Part shown: positions 32,896-45,500 of the stretch, piece by piece
Layout: every line of letters starts with the position of its first letter
Numbering within the stretch: position 1 is the stretch's first letter
Assembly: GCF_001625215.2 (NCBI RefSeq)
Contig: NC_030386.2
Span: 12,073,741 to 12,137,740, forward strand
Source: Daucus carota subsp. sativus
Lineage: Eukaryota > Streptophyta > Magnoliopsida > Apiales > Apiaceae
Reading direction: 5' to 3'
DNA: 64,000 bases
The notes under the pieces: generated by a model
The model's input: the letters and a program-made list of their open reading frames with translations, nothing else
Told to the model about the DNA's origin: nothing
Databases searched by the model: none
Made by a program: the position numbers and the translations under genes

Positions 32896-35284
32896 AGCTT
32901 TTGCACGTCCTCGGGCAAATAAGCGAAATAAAACTAAGCCCTAACTAACTAACACCACTTTCGTAGATGACACGATTGCATTGAGCATATGCAACAAGCC
33001 GTTAAACCCCTAGGTAGCCCTAGTAGGACGAGTTTTGTCTCGTGAGGGTTTATAGTGAATCTACCCACAAAATTCATTATTTTCTACCAAGTCTCAAACA
33101 TGCAACTAATATGGATGCAAACTAGATGAATATGCCTAAAAACAAATAATGAAAGCATCAACCTCGTCAATATATAATCCTCAGGATTTACAACAATCAA
33201 GGCATTCATCTATCTCACACATTAGTCATGCTACTCTTCCACTGCAAGTACGGTGTGCATCGTGTGTGCTCAACATGCTCTCTAATGAAATAAAACAGAG
33301 ACCAACAAACTTCAACAGAGTCTTAACCATGAGTCGTTTATCAGAATAATGCTTAAACACTTCGTTGCATTAGAGTCAACTACAGGTCAGGGTCGCAAGG
33401 GAATTTCTATGCCTCTCTTATATTTTCTACTCGTTTTTTTTTGATTTTTTTCATGCTCAGTCTAAGGTCGGGACGCTTCTCAGGGTAAGTGAGTTACGAC
33501 CACCATAAGACTTTGCAATCTCGTCTTTTTTCTATTTTTTTGTTAAGTCAAGTAATTCTCCAGTAACCACGGGTTATGAAAAGTCACCAAGAAATTTTAT
33601 TTCTAGTACAATTGCACTTAATACCAGCACAAGTACATGGATCGTCCTTTTCAAAATTTATCACCCGTTGATCTCAAAGGAGTACTCGATACTTTATTTG
33701 CAATATTTATTTTTTTTTCAATATTTTTTTAAGAAAGGCATATACATCCTAAAGCTCCCCTAAACTTAAGATTTACATACTCTAAGCTTAAAAGGGAATA
33801 GTCAAAATTCTACACTCGACTCATAGATAAAACTCAAGAATTAAGTTAGTTTAAGTCTTGTCTCTAGAGCATTTTATAGTGTATTTAAAATTTCCGCACA
33901 AACAATTTCTAAGCATGCACGACATCACATATGATCAAGACTACTAGCCAAGAAATTATGCAAATAAAATCATCACGAGAAATTAACTTGGTATTATTTA
34001 CTTTCATGAATTATGCAAGCTAAATGAAATAATAAAAAAAAACTACTAAAAAATGCATACAAAATTAAATAACTACATGCTCTAATTTAAATGCAACTAA
34101 CATGAATTTCCTAATTTAAAACATGGCAATATACAATTTTTTTTCTAATGTTTCTATTTTTTTTTGAATTTTATAATTTTTTTTTGATTTTTTAATCATT
34201 GAGAAACCATCCCCACACTAAAGTGGTTCATTGTCCTCAATGAACAAATATAATAAATATAATTATATAATATTAGTTAAAAAAGAATACTCCCCTGAAA
34301 TGTCGAGCTGGAAATGCGGTTGTGGCTATGCTCGGCTTGAAATGACATATAAAACAGGTGCACAATGTTTAACATGTACACAGTTGACCCAATGGTTTCC
34401 AAGTGATACTTAAAGCTCTGAACTAGCAGGATGGTGGTTCGACTCCACACTTCATCAATATTTTTGTTAAAAGCTGCAAATTGGCTGCCTCAGGATGGTG
34501 GTTCGACTCCACACTTCATCAATATTTTTGTTAAAAGCTGCAAATTGGCTGCCTCAGATGAAAGTTGCAGGCTCGTGAAAGTACAGCTTTCAAGGCTAGT
34601 GTGGAATTGTGCAAATGGGCTGGGCTCTAAATTGGATCAAGCAAAAGACCTGCCACCTTGCATTGGGCTTGAGAAAATGAGCTTGGAGAGGCAAATGGGC
34701 TTGAGGCCCAGTTGAGCTAGGATTAAGCGCGTTGAAGGCAGGAGAATGTGGGCGCTCAATCAGAATGAATTGCACCGCCAGCGGAGAGTATGCACGCTCG
34801 TGCGAAATCGGCTGCGCGAGAATTTGAGAAGTCAGTAGCCAATGCACGCCCAGCAGAACAATGCACGGCCGTGCCAATAACATGCGCACCACAGAATAAA
34901 TTATGTGTTGGCAGAAGCTCTCGCACCACCAGCAGTAAATTAAGTTGCCCGTGCGAAATCCTGTTTCTTTCTGTGTTTTTTTTCCCCAACAAACAGCGTG
35001 CACCCAGCGCAGTAGCTATATTTTTTTTTTCTTTCTTTCCGAACCCATTTCTTCTTAATTTTTACAAATCACTGCCATGTCTGCAAGCTCAATATTTTAC
35101 TTTTCCATATCTGAAACACTTCACACGAATTCATCAAGGCATCTTATGGGAGTAAAAAAAAAATAAAAATTTTAAGCTCCTAAAAAAATACAAAAATATA
35201 TTATATAAATAAACTAATAGAGACCTTGGGTTGCCTCCCAAGAAGCGCTCTTTTAAAGTCATTAGCTTGACTTCTTACCTCCAA
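32896..35284 (-). other. Non-coding 3' region of the Athila element
   Basis: About 2.4 kb between the integrase stop and the polypurine tract has no credible long frame. An env-like gene would be expected here in some relatives. It contains homopolymer T tracts, a second purine-rich GTGTGGGGATG motif, and a 64-bp tandem repeat. Confidence 0.7.
34428..34556 (+). repeat. Two-copy 64-bp tandem repeat containing a pol III B-box-like motif
   Basis: Units starting at 34431 and 34495 are almost identical and contain GGTTCGACTCC, an exact tRNA B-box type sequence. The preceding ~70 bp could be a degenerate tRNA-like 5' half, so a SINE-like insertion later duplicated is possible. Confidence 0.6.
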
Positions 35285-38200
35285 TCAAGCTTTCAAGGAG
35301 GGGTTATCGAGACAAAATGTCTCAATTTTTCCAACGAATGCACCATCCACGTATAATTTCAAGCGCTGTCCGTTTACTTTAAACTTGGTCCCGTCCTGTC
35401 CCATAATCTCAATAGCTCCATGAAATTTAACATCAGTTACAATGAAAGGTCCGGACCATCTAGACTTGAGCTTCCCAGGGAAGAGTCGAAGTCTCGAATT
35501 AAATAATAACACCTTATCACCAACTTGAAAATCTCTTCGTTGAATCAATTTGTCATGCATTTTCTTCGTTCTCTCCTTGTAAAGTCTAGAATTATCATAA
35601 GCATCAAAGCGAAGCTCATCCAATTCATTCATTTGAAGAAGCCTAACTTCACCTGCGGCCTCTAAATCCATATTTAGCTCTTTTATCGCCCAAAAAGCAC
35701 GATGTTCGAGCTCAACTGGCAAATGGCACGCCTTACCATAGATTAAGCGATACGGAGTAGTGCCAATGGGAGTCTTGTAGGCTGTTCGATAAGCCCATAA
35801 AGCATCATCCAATTTCAAAGACCAATCCTTTCGAGATTTTGCAACTACTTTTTCCAAGATGCTTTTGATTTGACGATTTGAAACTTCAACTTGGCCACTT
35901 GTTTGAGGATGATAAGCTAGGCCAACCTTGTGAGTCACACCATATTTCTTGAGCAAAGTTTCAAATTGTTTGTGGCAAAAATGAGACCCACCATCACTAA
36001 TTACAGTCCTTGGAACACCAAAGCGTGGAAATATAATCTTTTTAAACAGCTTCATAACAACCTTAGAATCATTGGTTGTCGATGCAATAGCTTCCACCCA
36101 CTTGGACACGTAGTCAACTGCAACTAAGATGTATCTATTTCCGTAAGAAGCTGGGAAAGGTCCCATGAAATCAACACCCCATACATCAAAAATCTCAACC
36201 TCTAGAATCCCGGTTTGTGGCATCTCTTGGCGTTTAGAAATATTCCCCGTCCTTTGACAAGCATCACAAGAAAGACAAAAAGCACGGGCATCTTTGAATA
36301 GAGAAGGCCAGTAGAAACCAGATTGAAGTACCTTTGCAGCAGTCTTAGAAGGACCATGATGACCTCCACATGGAAGAGAATGACAATGTCGGAGAATGTC
36401 ATTTACTTCACCCTCAGGGACACATTTACGAAAGATTCCATCAGCACACTTCCGATACAAGAAAGGGTCATCCCAAAAGTACTGTTTAACATCATAATAA
36501 AACCTCTTTCGTTGTTGATAAGTCAAATCTGGAGGATGGGAGCCACTCACACAAAAATTTGCAAAGTCTGCATACCATGGGGTGTTTGCGGCAACAGCAA
36601 ATAAGTGGTCATCAGGGAAGGAGTCATCAATAGGAATGTCAGGGGCAACATCAGATTTGAACCGCAATCGTGAAAGATGATCTGCAACCACATTCTCAGC
36701 ACCCTTCTTATCTATGATTTCCAAGTCAAATTCCTGGAGTAACAGAATCCAACGAATAAGTCTTGGTTTTGCTTCCTTCTTGGCCAATAGGTATTTCAGC
36801 GCCGAATGATCAGTGTGAACAATGACTTTGGAACCGATGAGATAAGTTCGGAACTTATCGAGAGCATAAACAACAGCTAAGAGTTCCTTCTCAGTAGTGG
36901 CATAATTCACCTGAGCTCCATCCAATGTTTTACTTGCATAGTAAATTGCGTGCAAAACCTTATCTTTCCGTTGACCGAGAACAGCTCCAATAGCATAATC
37001 ACTGGCATCGCACATGATTTCAAATGGAAGATTCCAATCTGGAGGTTGTATGATTGGTGCACTTATCAAAGCCTGCTTAATCCTGTAAAAAGACTCCAAA
37101 CAAGCATCAGTAAACTCAAATGTGGCATCCTTAAGCAATAATTGAGTAAGGGGTTTTGCAATTTTTGAAAAATCTTTAATAAAACGTCGATAAAACCCCG
37201 CATGACCTAAGAAACTCCTAACTCCCTTAACATTAACAGGAGGAGGAAGTTTCTCGATCACCTCAATTTTTGCTTTGTCAACCTGGATGCCATGTTCAGA
37301 AATAAGATGACCAAGTACCACTCCTTCATTGACCATGAAGTGGCACTTTTCCCAATTTAGAACCAAATTGACCTCTTCACATCTTTTTAGCACTTTTGAA
37401 AGATTATGCAAACACACATCAAAATCAGAACCATAAACACTGAAATCATCCATAAATACTTCCATAATAGACTCAATGAAATCAGAAAATATGGATGTCA
37501 TGCAACGCTGAAAAGTAGCAGGTGCATTACACAGTCCAAAAGGCACCCTTCGGTATGCGAAAGTACCATATGGACATGTGAATGTAGTCTTTTCCTGATC
37601 ATCAGGGTGTATAGGGATCTGGAAGAACCCTGAATACCCATCTAGATAGCAAAAGAACTTATGTTTAGCAAGTCTTTCAAGCATTTGATCAATGAATGGG
37701 AGAGGGTAATGGTCCTTTTTAGTTGCAGTGTTTAACCTACGATAGTCAATACACATTCGCCAGTCTGTGATAACTCTAGTGGGAATCAATTCATTTTTAT
37801 CATTCTTGATTACAGTGGTCCCTCCTTTTTTAGGAACTACTTGAACCGGGCTCACCCATTTAGAATCAGAAATTGGGTAGATGATGCCCGCATCAAGTAG
37901 TTTAATCACCTCCTTTTTAACTACCTCTTGCATGTTAGGGTTCAAGCGACGTTGTCCCTGTATGCAAGGCTTATGATCATCATCAAGATTAATTCTATGC
38001 ATGCAAAAGTCTGGGCTAATTCCCTTAAGATCATCAATACTATACCCAATAGCTTTCCTATGCATACGCAACACAACAAGAAGTTGAGAAATTTGACTAT
38101 CATCAAGTTTAGAACTAACAATCGCAGGACAAGACTCATCATCATCAAGAAACACATACTTAAGAGTAGATGGCAAAGGCTTTAACTCTAACTTTTTCAC

Positions 38201-40690
38201 TTGAGGTTTATCATAAGGAGTGATAGCATTTGTTACCTCATAGTTCCTCAAATTTGCCTTACCATCAAGCTCAAGAATAAGTGAATCAATTTCAGCATGT
38301 CCTTCTCCTCCGTAAGCTTCAAGCATAAGGACTGCTTCCAATGGATCATCTAGTAAAACCTGTGGTAGATCATCTTGGACAATTGCATCAATGACATCTA
38401 TCCTGCAACAAGTATTCTCAAGCATAGGGGACTTAAGTGCAGATGTTAGTGTAAAAGTACTTTTATTATCCCCTACACACAAAGTTAATGTCCCATTTTT
38501 GACATCAATAACAGCACCAGCAGTACAGAGAAATGGTCTACCCAAAATAATGGGAATTTGACTATCCTCTTCCATGTCCAAAACCACAAAGTCTACAGGA
38601 ATGTAAAATTTTCCAACTCTAACAGGTACATCCTCTAAAATACCCAAAGGATATTTTATAGAACGGTCTGCCATTTGCAATGTCATTTGTGTGCATTTAA
38701 GATCTCCCATGTTTAATTTTTGAAAAATGGAGAGAGGCATAACAGAGACGCTAGCGCCTAAGTCACATAAAGCTTTGTCAATAAATAATGCACCCAAGTG
38801 ACAAGGAATTGAAAAACTTCCAGGATCTTTAAGTTTAGGTGGAGACTTATTTTGTAAAACAGCACTACACTCTTCAGTAAAAGCAACTGTCTCCACCTCA
38901 CCAAAAGATCGTTTCTTTGTAAGAATATCCTTAAAAAACTTTGCGTATGATGGAACTTGAGAAATTAAATCAGTGAAAGGAACTGTTACCTCAAGATTTT
39001 TGACAAGTTTCATAAACTTACCAAATTGTTGATCTACCTTTGTCTTGTTCATCCTACTAGGGAATGGCAGATTAGGCACAAAAGGTGGGGGAGCATTAAC
39101 AGTCTTCTCGGTATCATCATTCTTGCTTCCTTCAGTTCCACCCTTGTTTGTCAAATCAACAGCTTCATTCACCTTATCATCATTAGAGCTTTCCTTTTCT
39201 TTCTCATCAATCACATCATCCACAGGCATTGGAGGACCATCATATGTGAGACCACTCCTCAAAGCAATAGCATTTATATTCTCCTTTGAATGAGTTGGTT
39301 GAGATGGTAAAGAACCAGGTTGCCTTGTAGTTGAAGAGCTGGCTAATTGTGCAATCTGAGTCTCCATCATCTTATTGTGAACTTTTATGTCTTTAATTTC
39401 TTGCATCAACAACTTTAACATCTCTTGCGTCTGATCAGGTTGTGCAGCTGGGCTAGATGGATGAGCATGTTGTTGAGCAGGTTTCTGAAATCCAGGAGGG
39501 TTCATAGGCCCTTGAGAAGGCCTATATTGTTGTTGTTGAGGATGCTGCTGATATTGTTGCTGCTGATTGGGAGGAGGATTTTGACCATTATTATTCCTGT
39601 AGGAGAAATTAGGATGATCTCTCCACCCCGGGTTGTAAGTGTTGGAGTACGGATTATATTGCTGCCTCTGCTGAAAAGCATTTGCCTGCTCCATCTGAAA
39701 ATTCTGTGCATTCTGAACATTGTACAAACAATCATTACCAAGGTGTCCTTGAATACCACATACTTCACAAATCTGATTATTCATAGGAGCCATAGAAGAT
39801 AGTGCATTAATACTCATAGGTTGAGTATTAGAGGCTTGTGAAGTTTTCAACGAGTGAATCTCTTGTGTCAATGTTGCGAGTTGAGATGATAAAAGAGAAT
39901 AAGCATCAACTTCAAGTTTACCCCCTTTCTTAGGTGCTCTCGGGTTATTGAAGTGATTTGCAGCGAGATTTGCAAGAAAAGCATAACCATCATCAACTCC
40001 TTTGTCTAGAAAAACACCACCTGCAGCATTATCTACCGTGCTCTTCGTTTCAGAGTCAAGACCATAATAGAAGCGCTTGAGAAGAAACCACTTCTCAAGA
40101 CCATGATGAGGACACGAGCGTTGAATATCTTTGAATCTGTCCCATGCATCCTTAAGAGTTTCATCATATTCTTGTTTGAAAGTGGTCAACTTGTCAACCA
40201 AATCATTAGTTTTGTTGGGAGGGAAATACTCAGTGAGAAAGGCTTGAGCAATTGCATCCCACTCGGTCACATTGATATCATTCAACCACTTCTGAGCTTT
40301 ATCACGAAGAGAAAACCCGAACAACATAACTTTCACTTGATCTGCAGTGACTCCCTGAAACTTGATGGTAGAGCAGAGCTGTTGAAACCTTTGCAAGTGA
40401 AGTGTAGGATCTTCAGTCGGAAGACCAGCAAACTGATTCTGTTGGATCATAGTGAGCAACGCCGGTTTGATCTCAAAGTTTGCTGCTTGAATATTTGGCA
40501 TAGCAATGCCAGTAGGCACACCACTCGGAGAGGGCTGCGAATAATTCTTCAAAGATTTAATTGGAAGATCACCCATTTTAATCTTTGACCCTTGTTTCCC
40601 TTTCTTTCGTTGATCAAGATATTGCTGTAGAGTAGTGTCAAAATCAGGATCAGGAGTAGTTGATTCCACGTCTCCTGTAGACCTGGGCAT
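35285..40690 (-). CDS. Athila-lineage gag-pol polyprotein, intact
   Basis: One frame of 1801 residues reads from ATG 40690 to a stop at 35285 without frameshift or stop. Domain order: gag with retrotransposon gag core (~residues 85-230); CCHC zinc knuckle [14 protein letters not shown] (~305-318); Gln/Pro-rich linker; aspartic protease with CDLGASVS, a DLGA variant (~635-650); reverse transcriptase with YLDGYSG and FMDD (~905-1100); RNase H starting at [13 protein letters not shown] (~1220); integrase with HH-CC zinc finger (~1430-1480) and catalytic core with DFMGPFP (~1500-1650). The order PR-RT-RH-IN is that of Ty3/gypsy. Upstream in frame there is only a TTG before a stop, so the ATG is taken. 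Gag and pol share one frame, implying cleavage by the element protease. Confidence 0.95.
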   Translation of the reverse strand: MPRSTGDVESTTPDPDFDTTLQQYLDQRKKGKQGSKIKMGDLPIKSLKNYSQPSPSGVPTGIAMPNIQAANFEIKPALLTMIQQNQFAGLPTEDPTLHLQRFQQLCSTIKFQGVTADQVKVMLFGFSLRDKAQKWLNDINVTEWDAIAQAFLTEYFPPNKTNDLVDKLTTFKQEYDETLKDAWDRFKDIQRSCPHHGLEKWFLLKRFYYGLDSETKSTVDNAAGGVFLDKGVDDGYAFLANLAANHFNNPRAPKKGGKLEVDAYSLLSSQLATLTQEIHSLKTSQASNTQPMSINALSSMAPMNNQICEVCGIQGHLGNDCLYNVQNAQNFQMEQANAFQQRQQYNPYSNTYNPGWRDHPNFSYRNNNGQNPPPNQQQQYQQHPQQQQYRPSQGPMNPPGFQKPAQQHAHPSSPAAQPDQTQEMLKLLMQEIKDIKVHNKMMETQIAQLASSSTTRQPGSLPSQPTHSKENINAIALRSGLTYDGPPMPVDDVIDEKEKESSNDDKVNEAVDLTNKGGTEGSKNDDTEKTVNAPPPFVPNLPFPSRMNKTKVDQQFGKFMKLVKNLEVTVPFTDLISQVPSYAKFFKDILTKKRSFGEVETVAFTEECSAVLQNKSPPKLKDPGSFSIPCHLGALFIDKALCDLGASVSVMPLSIFQKLNMGDLKCTQMTLQMADRSIKYPLGILEDVPVRVGKFYIPVDFVVLDMEEDSQIPIILGRPFLCTAGAVIDVKNGTLTLCVGDNKSTFTLTSALKSPMLENTCCRIDVIDAIVQDDLPQVLLDDPLEAVLMLEAYGGEGHAEIDSLILELDGKANLRNYEVTNAITPYDKPQVKKLELKPLPSTLKYVFLDDDESCPAIVSSKLDDSQISQLLVVLRMHRKAIGYSIDDLKGISPDFCMHRINLDDDHKPCIQGQRRLNPNMQEVVKKEVIKLLDAGIIYPISDSKWVSPVQVVPKKGGTTVIKNDKNELIPTRVITDWRMCIDYRRLNTATKKDHYPLPFIDQMLERLAKHKFFCYLDGYSGFFQIPIHPDDQEKTTFTCPYGTFAYRRVPFGLCNAPATFQRCMTSIFSDFIESIMEVFMDDFSVYGSDFDVCLHNLSKVLKRCEEVNLVLNWEKCHFMVNEGVVLGHLISEHGIQVDKAKIEVIEKLPPPVNVKGVRSFLGHAGFYRRFIKDFSKIAKPLTQLLLKDATFEFTDACLESFYRIKQALISAPIIQPPDWNLPFEIMCDASDYAIGAVLGQRKDKVLHAIYYASKTLDGAQVNYATTEKELLAVVYALDKFRTYLIGSKVIVHTDHSALKYLLAKKEAKPRLIRWILLLQEFDLEIIDKKGAENVVADHLSRLRFKSDVAPDIPIDDSFPDDHLFAVAANTPWYADFANFCVSGSHPPDLTYQQRKRFYYDVKQYFWDDPFLYRKCADGIFRKCVPEGEVNDILRHCHSLPCGGHHGPSKTAAKVLQSGFYWPSLFKDARAFCLSCDACQRTGNISKRQEMPQTGILEVEIFDVWGVDFMGPFPASYGNRYILVAVDYVSKWVEAIASTTNDSKVVMKLFKKIIFPRFGVPRTVISDGGSHFCHKQFETLLKKYGVTHKVGLAYHPQTSGQVEVSNRQIKSILEKVVAKSRKDWSLKLDDALWAYRTAYKTPIGTTPYRLIYGKACHLPVELEHRAFWAIKELNMDLEAAGEVRLLQMNELDELRFDAYDNSRLYKERTKKMHDKLIQRRDFQVGDKVLLFNSRLRLFPGKLKSRWSGPFIVTDVKFHGAIEIMGQDGTKFKVNGQRLKLYVDGAFVGKIETFCLDNPSLKA

Positions 40691-40802
40691 GAACAACTAA
40701 ACAAGGAAAACAGTGAAAACAGTCTCGATTGGAACTAAAGCTCCAATGAGACAAAGGAAACAATCTAAATAATCAAACTAAAATATATAGAAAACTAGCG
40801 CC

Positions 40803-40820
40803 TCCCCGGCAGCGGCGCCA
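40803..40820 (-). other. Primer-binding site for tRNA-Asp
   Basis: Minus-strand TGGCGCCGCTGCCGGGGA begins 6 nt inside the 5' LTR. It complements the 3' end of plant tRNA-Asp at 17 of 18 positions as recalled. tRNA-Asp priming is usual for Athila. Confidence 0.85.
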
Positions 40821-40826
40821 AAAACT

Positions 40827-42123
40827 TGATGTGTTATTTTATAACTAACCGCAAGCGCACGGTGTCTGTTGTAGTGCAGACTAGCAAATGCGGGTCGTAT
40901 CCTCAAGGAGACAGATGCTATCAATTTTTATTCAGCTATATTTAATTGTTTCCAGATCAAAACGATTTTAAAAGAAATATTTTAACTAACTAATATAACT
41001 ACATTAACACTAACTAATAAGACACGAAAATAAGATATTAAAAGTCCAGGGCAATCAGGTCCACCATGCTTACACAATGACCGGCTCTAAGCTAAAGCAA
41101 TTAAAGTGGTCAAATAACAAGAGTATGTTAATCTCTCTCAAGCATTAACACTCTCGAAACATGCTCACACAAATAATCACTTTTAGTAATTCGATTAATC
41201 GGGTAATTAAAGCGAAGTTAATCTCTCTCGAGTATTAACACTCTCAGAAATCCAATGATGCTCTCGCACTCAAATTCAATTCTGCTAATCGTATGTGTGC
41301 CTCTAGTAGTATATCTCTCGGTAATACTCCTATTCGCAAAGAATCAATTCATGATATCGGCCGATTACACAAATCAATATTAAAACATATCAATCAGAAT
41401 TACCACAACAAATCAAATCATTGTAAAATCATGCCAATATCATAGTGCAAACATGGCTTCCCCCTTAAGCCCTAGAACACACTACTCAATACTAATTAAA
41501 CAAGCAAAACAACTAAGACAATCAAAAGACATAATAAAGCTAACAAGAAAAGAGAAGAAACTAAAGAAGAAAACCTTTAAGCTTTAAAGTTGTCGCATCC
41601 ATAAAAGCCATAGTTTCTCCATAAGTCTCTAACCCTAATTCTAATCTAATATTGTACAATGATAAAAACTAATCCTATCTCTAATAATATATATCTTTTG
41701 ATATTTAAAACTAATATACAAATAAAACTCCAAAACCAGATAGGATTTAGTCTCAAAATTCGTAGCTTTCTGTTCTGTCCAGTTTTCGGGCTTTTCCAGT
41801 TGGACTTTTCTTTCTGGGCCAATTCTAAATTAAAGAAAATTCCAAGAGCTTCGCGTGGGCTGTAAGATCGTCCAAATCCGACATCCGGAACTCAAGATAT
41901 GGGCCAAACAGTGCAGAAATCGGGTAGAACCCAATAAATCCGAATTTTAATAGAAATTAGCTCCAAAATAGCTAATTTATCTCCAAATCCTTCTCAACTT
42001 GGAATTCTTTATTCCCTACAATAAAACACGAAAATATATTAAATAAATATCCAAATCAGTGCAAAATATAATTAAATATGAGTATAAAATCATATAGAAT
42101 ATATATAAAAATATATTCTATCA
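40827..42123 (-). repeat. 5' LTR of the Athila element
   Basis: This 1297-bp copy lies upstream of gag in element orientation and carries the element promoter. It appears identical to the 31584-32880 copy. Confidence 0.95.
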
Positions 42124-42128
42124 TTTAT

Positions 42129-42533
42129 AAAATCTATTATTTCCTGATATGTGTTTTTTTTCAGTGGACAGGTAAAGGAGACGGAGGGAGTAAAAGCAGG
42201 TGCGGCGCAGGCCAAACTCCACTTAGGTGGACAAAAGTGGTATGCCCTTTTTTTCATTTGCACCACTGCAGGATTGTGACTTAGTTGGCCAGGCCCGGGA
42301 AGGTGAGCTGGCCAACTCTGCTCCTTTTAGATTACTTTTTAATTTTATATGTTTTGGTTATCAGCTCACCTACTTGAACCTGCTTAAATGTAACGTTAAT
42401 ATTAACGTTATAAAATCAAACTGAAATGGTAACATTGTAAATGTAACGTTTCAATTTTTTATACTACAAATACAATGATTTGCATTTTCTTTTACACCTC
42501 TTATCTTCTTGGAAAAATCTAGAGAGCAAAAAA
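42129..42533. other. MITE right half and flank of the Harbinger-like relic
   Basis: The end GACGGAGGGAG followed by TA (42191-42192) closes the MITE split by Athila. The remaining sequence leads into the ATG at 42534 and contains no other recognised feature. Confidence 0.35.
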
Positions 42534-45500
42534 ATGAATCCCCGTCAATATTCATCTTCAAATCCTCAAAATACAAACCCGAATTCTCAATCCTCGAATA
42601 CCCAATTTCTGTATTCATTTCCAAATTATTACCATCCATTTGTTCAAAATGCAAATGTCGATAATTCTTAGTTTTCGAACTGAAAGGATATCTTCGATAT
42701 TGATTTATTTTGGTATTTATAAATAAACGTAAAATTTAAATTACCTAGTAATCCTCCCAATAGGACATTAATCTGCATGATTGTCCTTAAGTGGAAAAGT
42801 TATTTCTAGCAAGTTATTTCAAAAATCATTTTATATTTCTTCGTTTCAAAATACCTAATTTTAAGAAATATATTTTCACGCAATATTCATGCTGAGGGAT
42901 ATCGCCACTCTACGATATTTTCCCATCTTCATATTGCAAAATTAAACTCGCATGAAGATCGAAAAAGGATTATCAAGATTTGATATTCTTTAGAACCCTC
43001 ATGTAACATTATTTTTAAATCTCTTAATTAAAGTAATTTATTCCCTGATTTACAAATTCCTATTTTACGGGATAAATTATCTTTAATTATCCAAAAATAA
43101 ATCTTTCATTCCAAATATTGTTTTCTATCCAAACGAAAGATTTACTCTATCAAAACATTAATATTTGGATGGTCAAATATTAATATTCATTTTTCTTGGT
43201 TTATTAAACATTTTCTCAAAGGTCTCTCAAATTATTCATCTTTCGGAGAAAAATATTTTAATACTTAGAATGCACTTTAAAATTGTTAAAACCATGATTT
43301 ATCATGAATCATATTATTCTAAGTATTTTGGTGTCAAAAATTAGTCAAGGGTCTACACGTTTTGACCAAATACTAATTTTCTCGGTTTTCATATATTTCC
43401 TTATTTATCGAAGTAAATTAATTTAAATGCTCAAAAATATTTCCATAAACTCCAAACTATTTTATTCTCAAGGAAATATATTTGTAGTATTTACTCAAGT
43501 CAAAATTCTAGCCAAAAACGTTTTACAAATCGTCAAAAGGATTTACTTATTTTATTCATAGCCGAAAAACGGTTTTTATCGTTTTAATTCCGGATAAAAT
43601 ACTTACACTTGCTAGAATGACTTGAAACTTTGGGGATGTCATTTTTATGATGTGATGTATGTTAGGTAAAAGTTTCGTGATTTTTGGAGAATGTTTGTCG
43701 GGGTGTGTTTCCGAACGGTTGACCCGAGAAGCTTTGACTGAGCGTTTGACCTAGGAAACCTTGACCAAAAATTACCAAACTTCACAGATTTCCATTTTCC
43801 AATATTTAGAAAATTGTCATATTTTTTGTTGGATTTATTGGAGATGTTTAGAAATAAGTTAGTTTTAATTAACGATACCTAATCGTTAATTAATAGTTAA
43901 TTGGGTTGCATTGGGGTGTGTGCCTTATCCTCTTCCAAGCAATAAGTGCTGAGATAAGAAGTCACATGTTGGTTGTCAAGTTGCTAGGCTAGTGGACAAG
44001 AACAATGTAGTCATCCCTTACATCACCTACCCATTTACATCATCCCTTACATCACCTTCCACTACCCACTACCCCAAATTTTCCCTATAAATACCACCCC
44101 ATCCCCATTCATTTTCTACACAAGCTAAAGAGCTAATTAGTTGCTGGGAATTTTAGAAGTATTCTCTCTTTCATATCTACAAACACTCTCTACAAATACT
44201 TCTTCTCTAAAACCTCCATTCTTATACATATATTTATATATACAAGGTTTTAGTTATATAAGCTTAGTTCAACCAACCAAGCTCTCTCCCAACCCAACTA
44301 GCTCAACCACTACTACTTTAGGCCTCCCGTAGGGCTGCCCAAGTTCCGCCACTAAGCCAAAATCCGGCCGAACCTCCGGCGAATTTTTCCGGCGAACTTT
44401 CCGATCGTTTTTGTAAATGGTTATTATTTTAGCTTCGATCCGAGTCTTAACCGACCATTATATATACAAGAGCTCGTTATTATTCTCGATCTATTCATCT
44501 TAAACCTCTTCATCTTATATCTCTTATAAAAGAGATTTCTTATTTCGAATTAAATTCAAACACGAACTAACAAAGTCGTGTATTCGAAATATAAATATAT
44601 ATATACACGAACTAAAGATTCGGTGTATATTTAAACGAACTAAGATTCGTTACATTTGAGTTATATACATAAACAAAGTTGATATCTTTCGAATATACTC
44701 AAATCTATTTTGATACAAACGAACTACGATTTGTATCTTCTTACGAACTACAGATTCGTAATAAATCTCGAAAACGAGATTAATATTTGACGACGGTCAA
44801 AATCAATCTTATTTAGCTTGATTCTATTCCCAACTATCATCGTATTGTTCCGTGGGAAGAAAATCTGAAAAGCTTACTTTAACTCTTTAACTTTACCTAG
44901 CACTAACTTAGCCAACTAACTTATTTACTTTCCGCTATTTACTTTCTGCACTTTATTATTATTATTTATTGTTGTTGTAATTGCGGATTTTAGTTTGGCT
45001 ATATCATTATATTGTGCTAAAGTTAAAGAAAGGCTACACCCTCTCTCTCCGCACTAAATCGATTATATTTAGTCTAAAAAGACTATATCAAGAGAAGAGT
45101 TGTATTAAGAAGAGTCCATAGCCAAAAGAGCTATATCAAAAGACTCTCTTAAATCCGTACTTCGAAAATAGACGTATATTCGAAGTAATATATACTTAGT
45201 CAAAAAGACAAGTATTATACAAGTCTTAAGCGAGACTAAAGCTTATAAGACTTTTATTACTCCAACTATATACTCATCTTTAGTATTGGAGTAAAACATC
45301 AAGTATACTTAAATCTTTCTAAATCATTCGGAAAATATACTTTGAATATATATATCATCAACATATATATATACCCACTATCGGCCTAGTTGCGTCTAGT
45401 CCAAAACCCTCTTTATAAACTAAGGTTATTTGTCGTAGATATTGTTTTCTAAGTTTTGCAGTGAGGTGAAGTGAAGTGAGGTGATCTTCGTTCTAAGACC

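Larger units (their letters stand above)
31584..42123 (-). mobile_element. Complete Ty3/gypsy Athila-lineage LTR retrotransposon, 10,540 bp
   Basis: Two 1297-bp LTRs (31584-32880 and 40827-42123), each TG...CA, flank a 7.9-kb interior. The target duplication is TTTAT at 31579-31583 and 42124-42128. The interior has a primer-binding site, one long gag-pol frame, a 2.4-kb non-coding region and a polypurine tract, all oriented on the minus strand. The lineage call rests on reverse-transcriptase and integrase sequence style, DLGA protease motif, LTR length, long non-coding region after integrase, and tRNA-Asp priming. An env-like gene, found in some Athila elements, is not seen. Confidence 0.96.

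Noticed and set aside
34596..35003. 135-codon minus-strand frame as a possible env-like gene of Athila
   Set aside because: No ATG-anchored start near it, no signal peptide or membrane segment, and it overlaps the tandem-repeat region.
36323..40588. Several plus-strand open frames of 60-160 codons inside the retrotransposon
   Set aside because: They lie antisense to the intact gag-pol frame and have no domain content.
32416..41865. Identical 68-codon frames in both LTRs (32416 and 41659)
   Set aside because: They are identical only because the LTRs are duplicates; composition is random-like and no LTR-encoded protein is expected.
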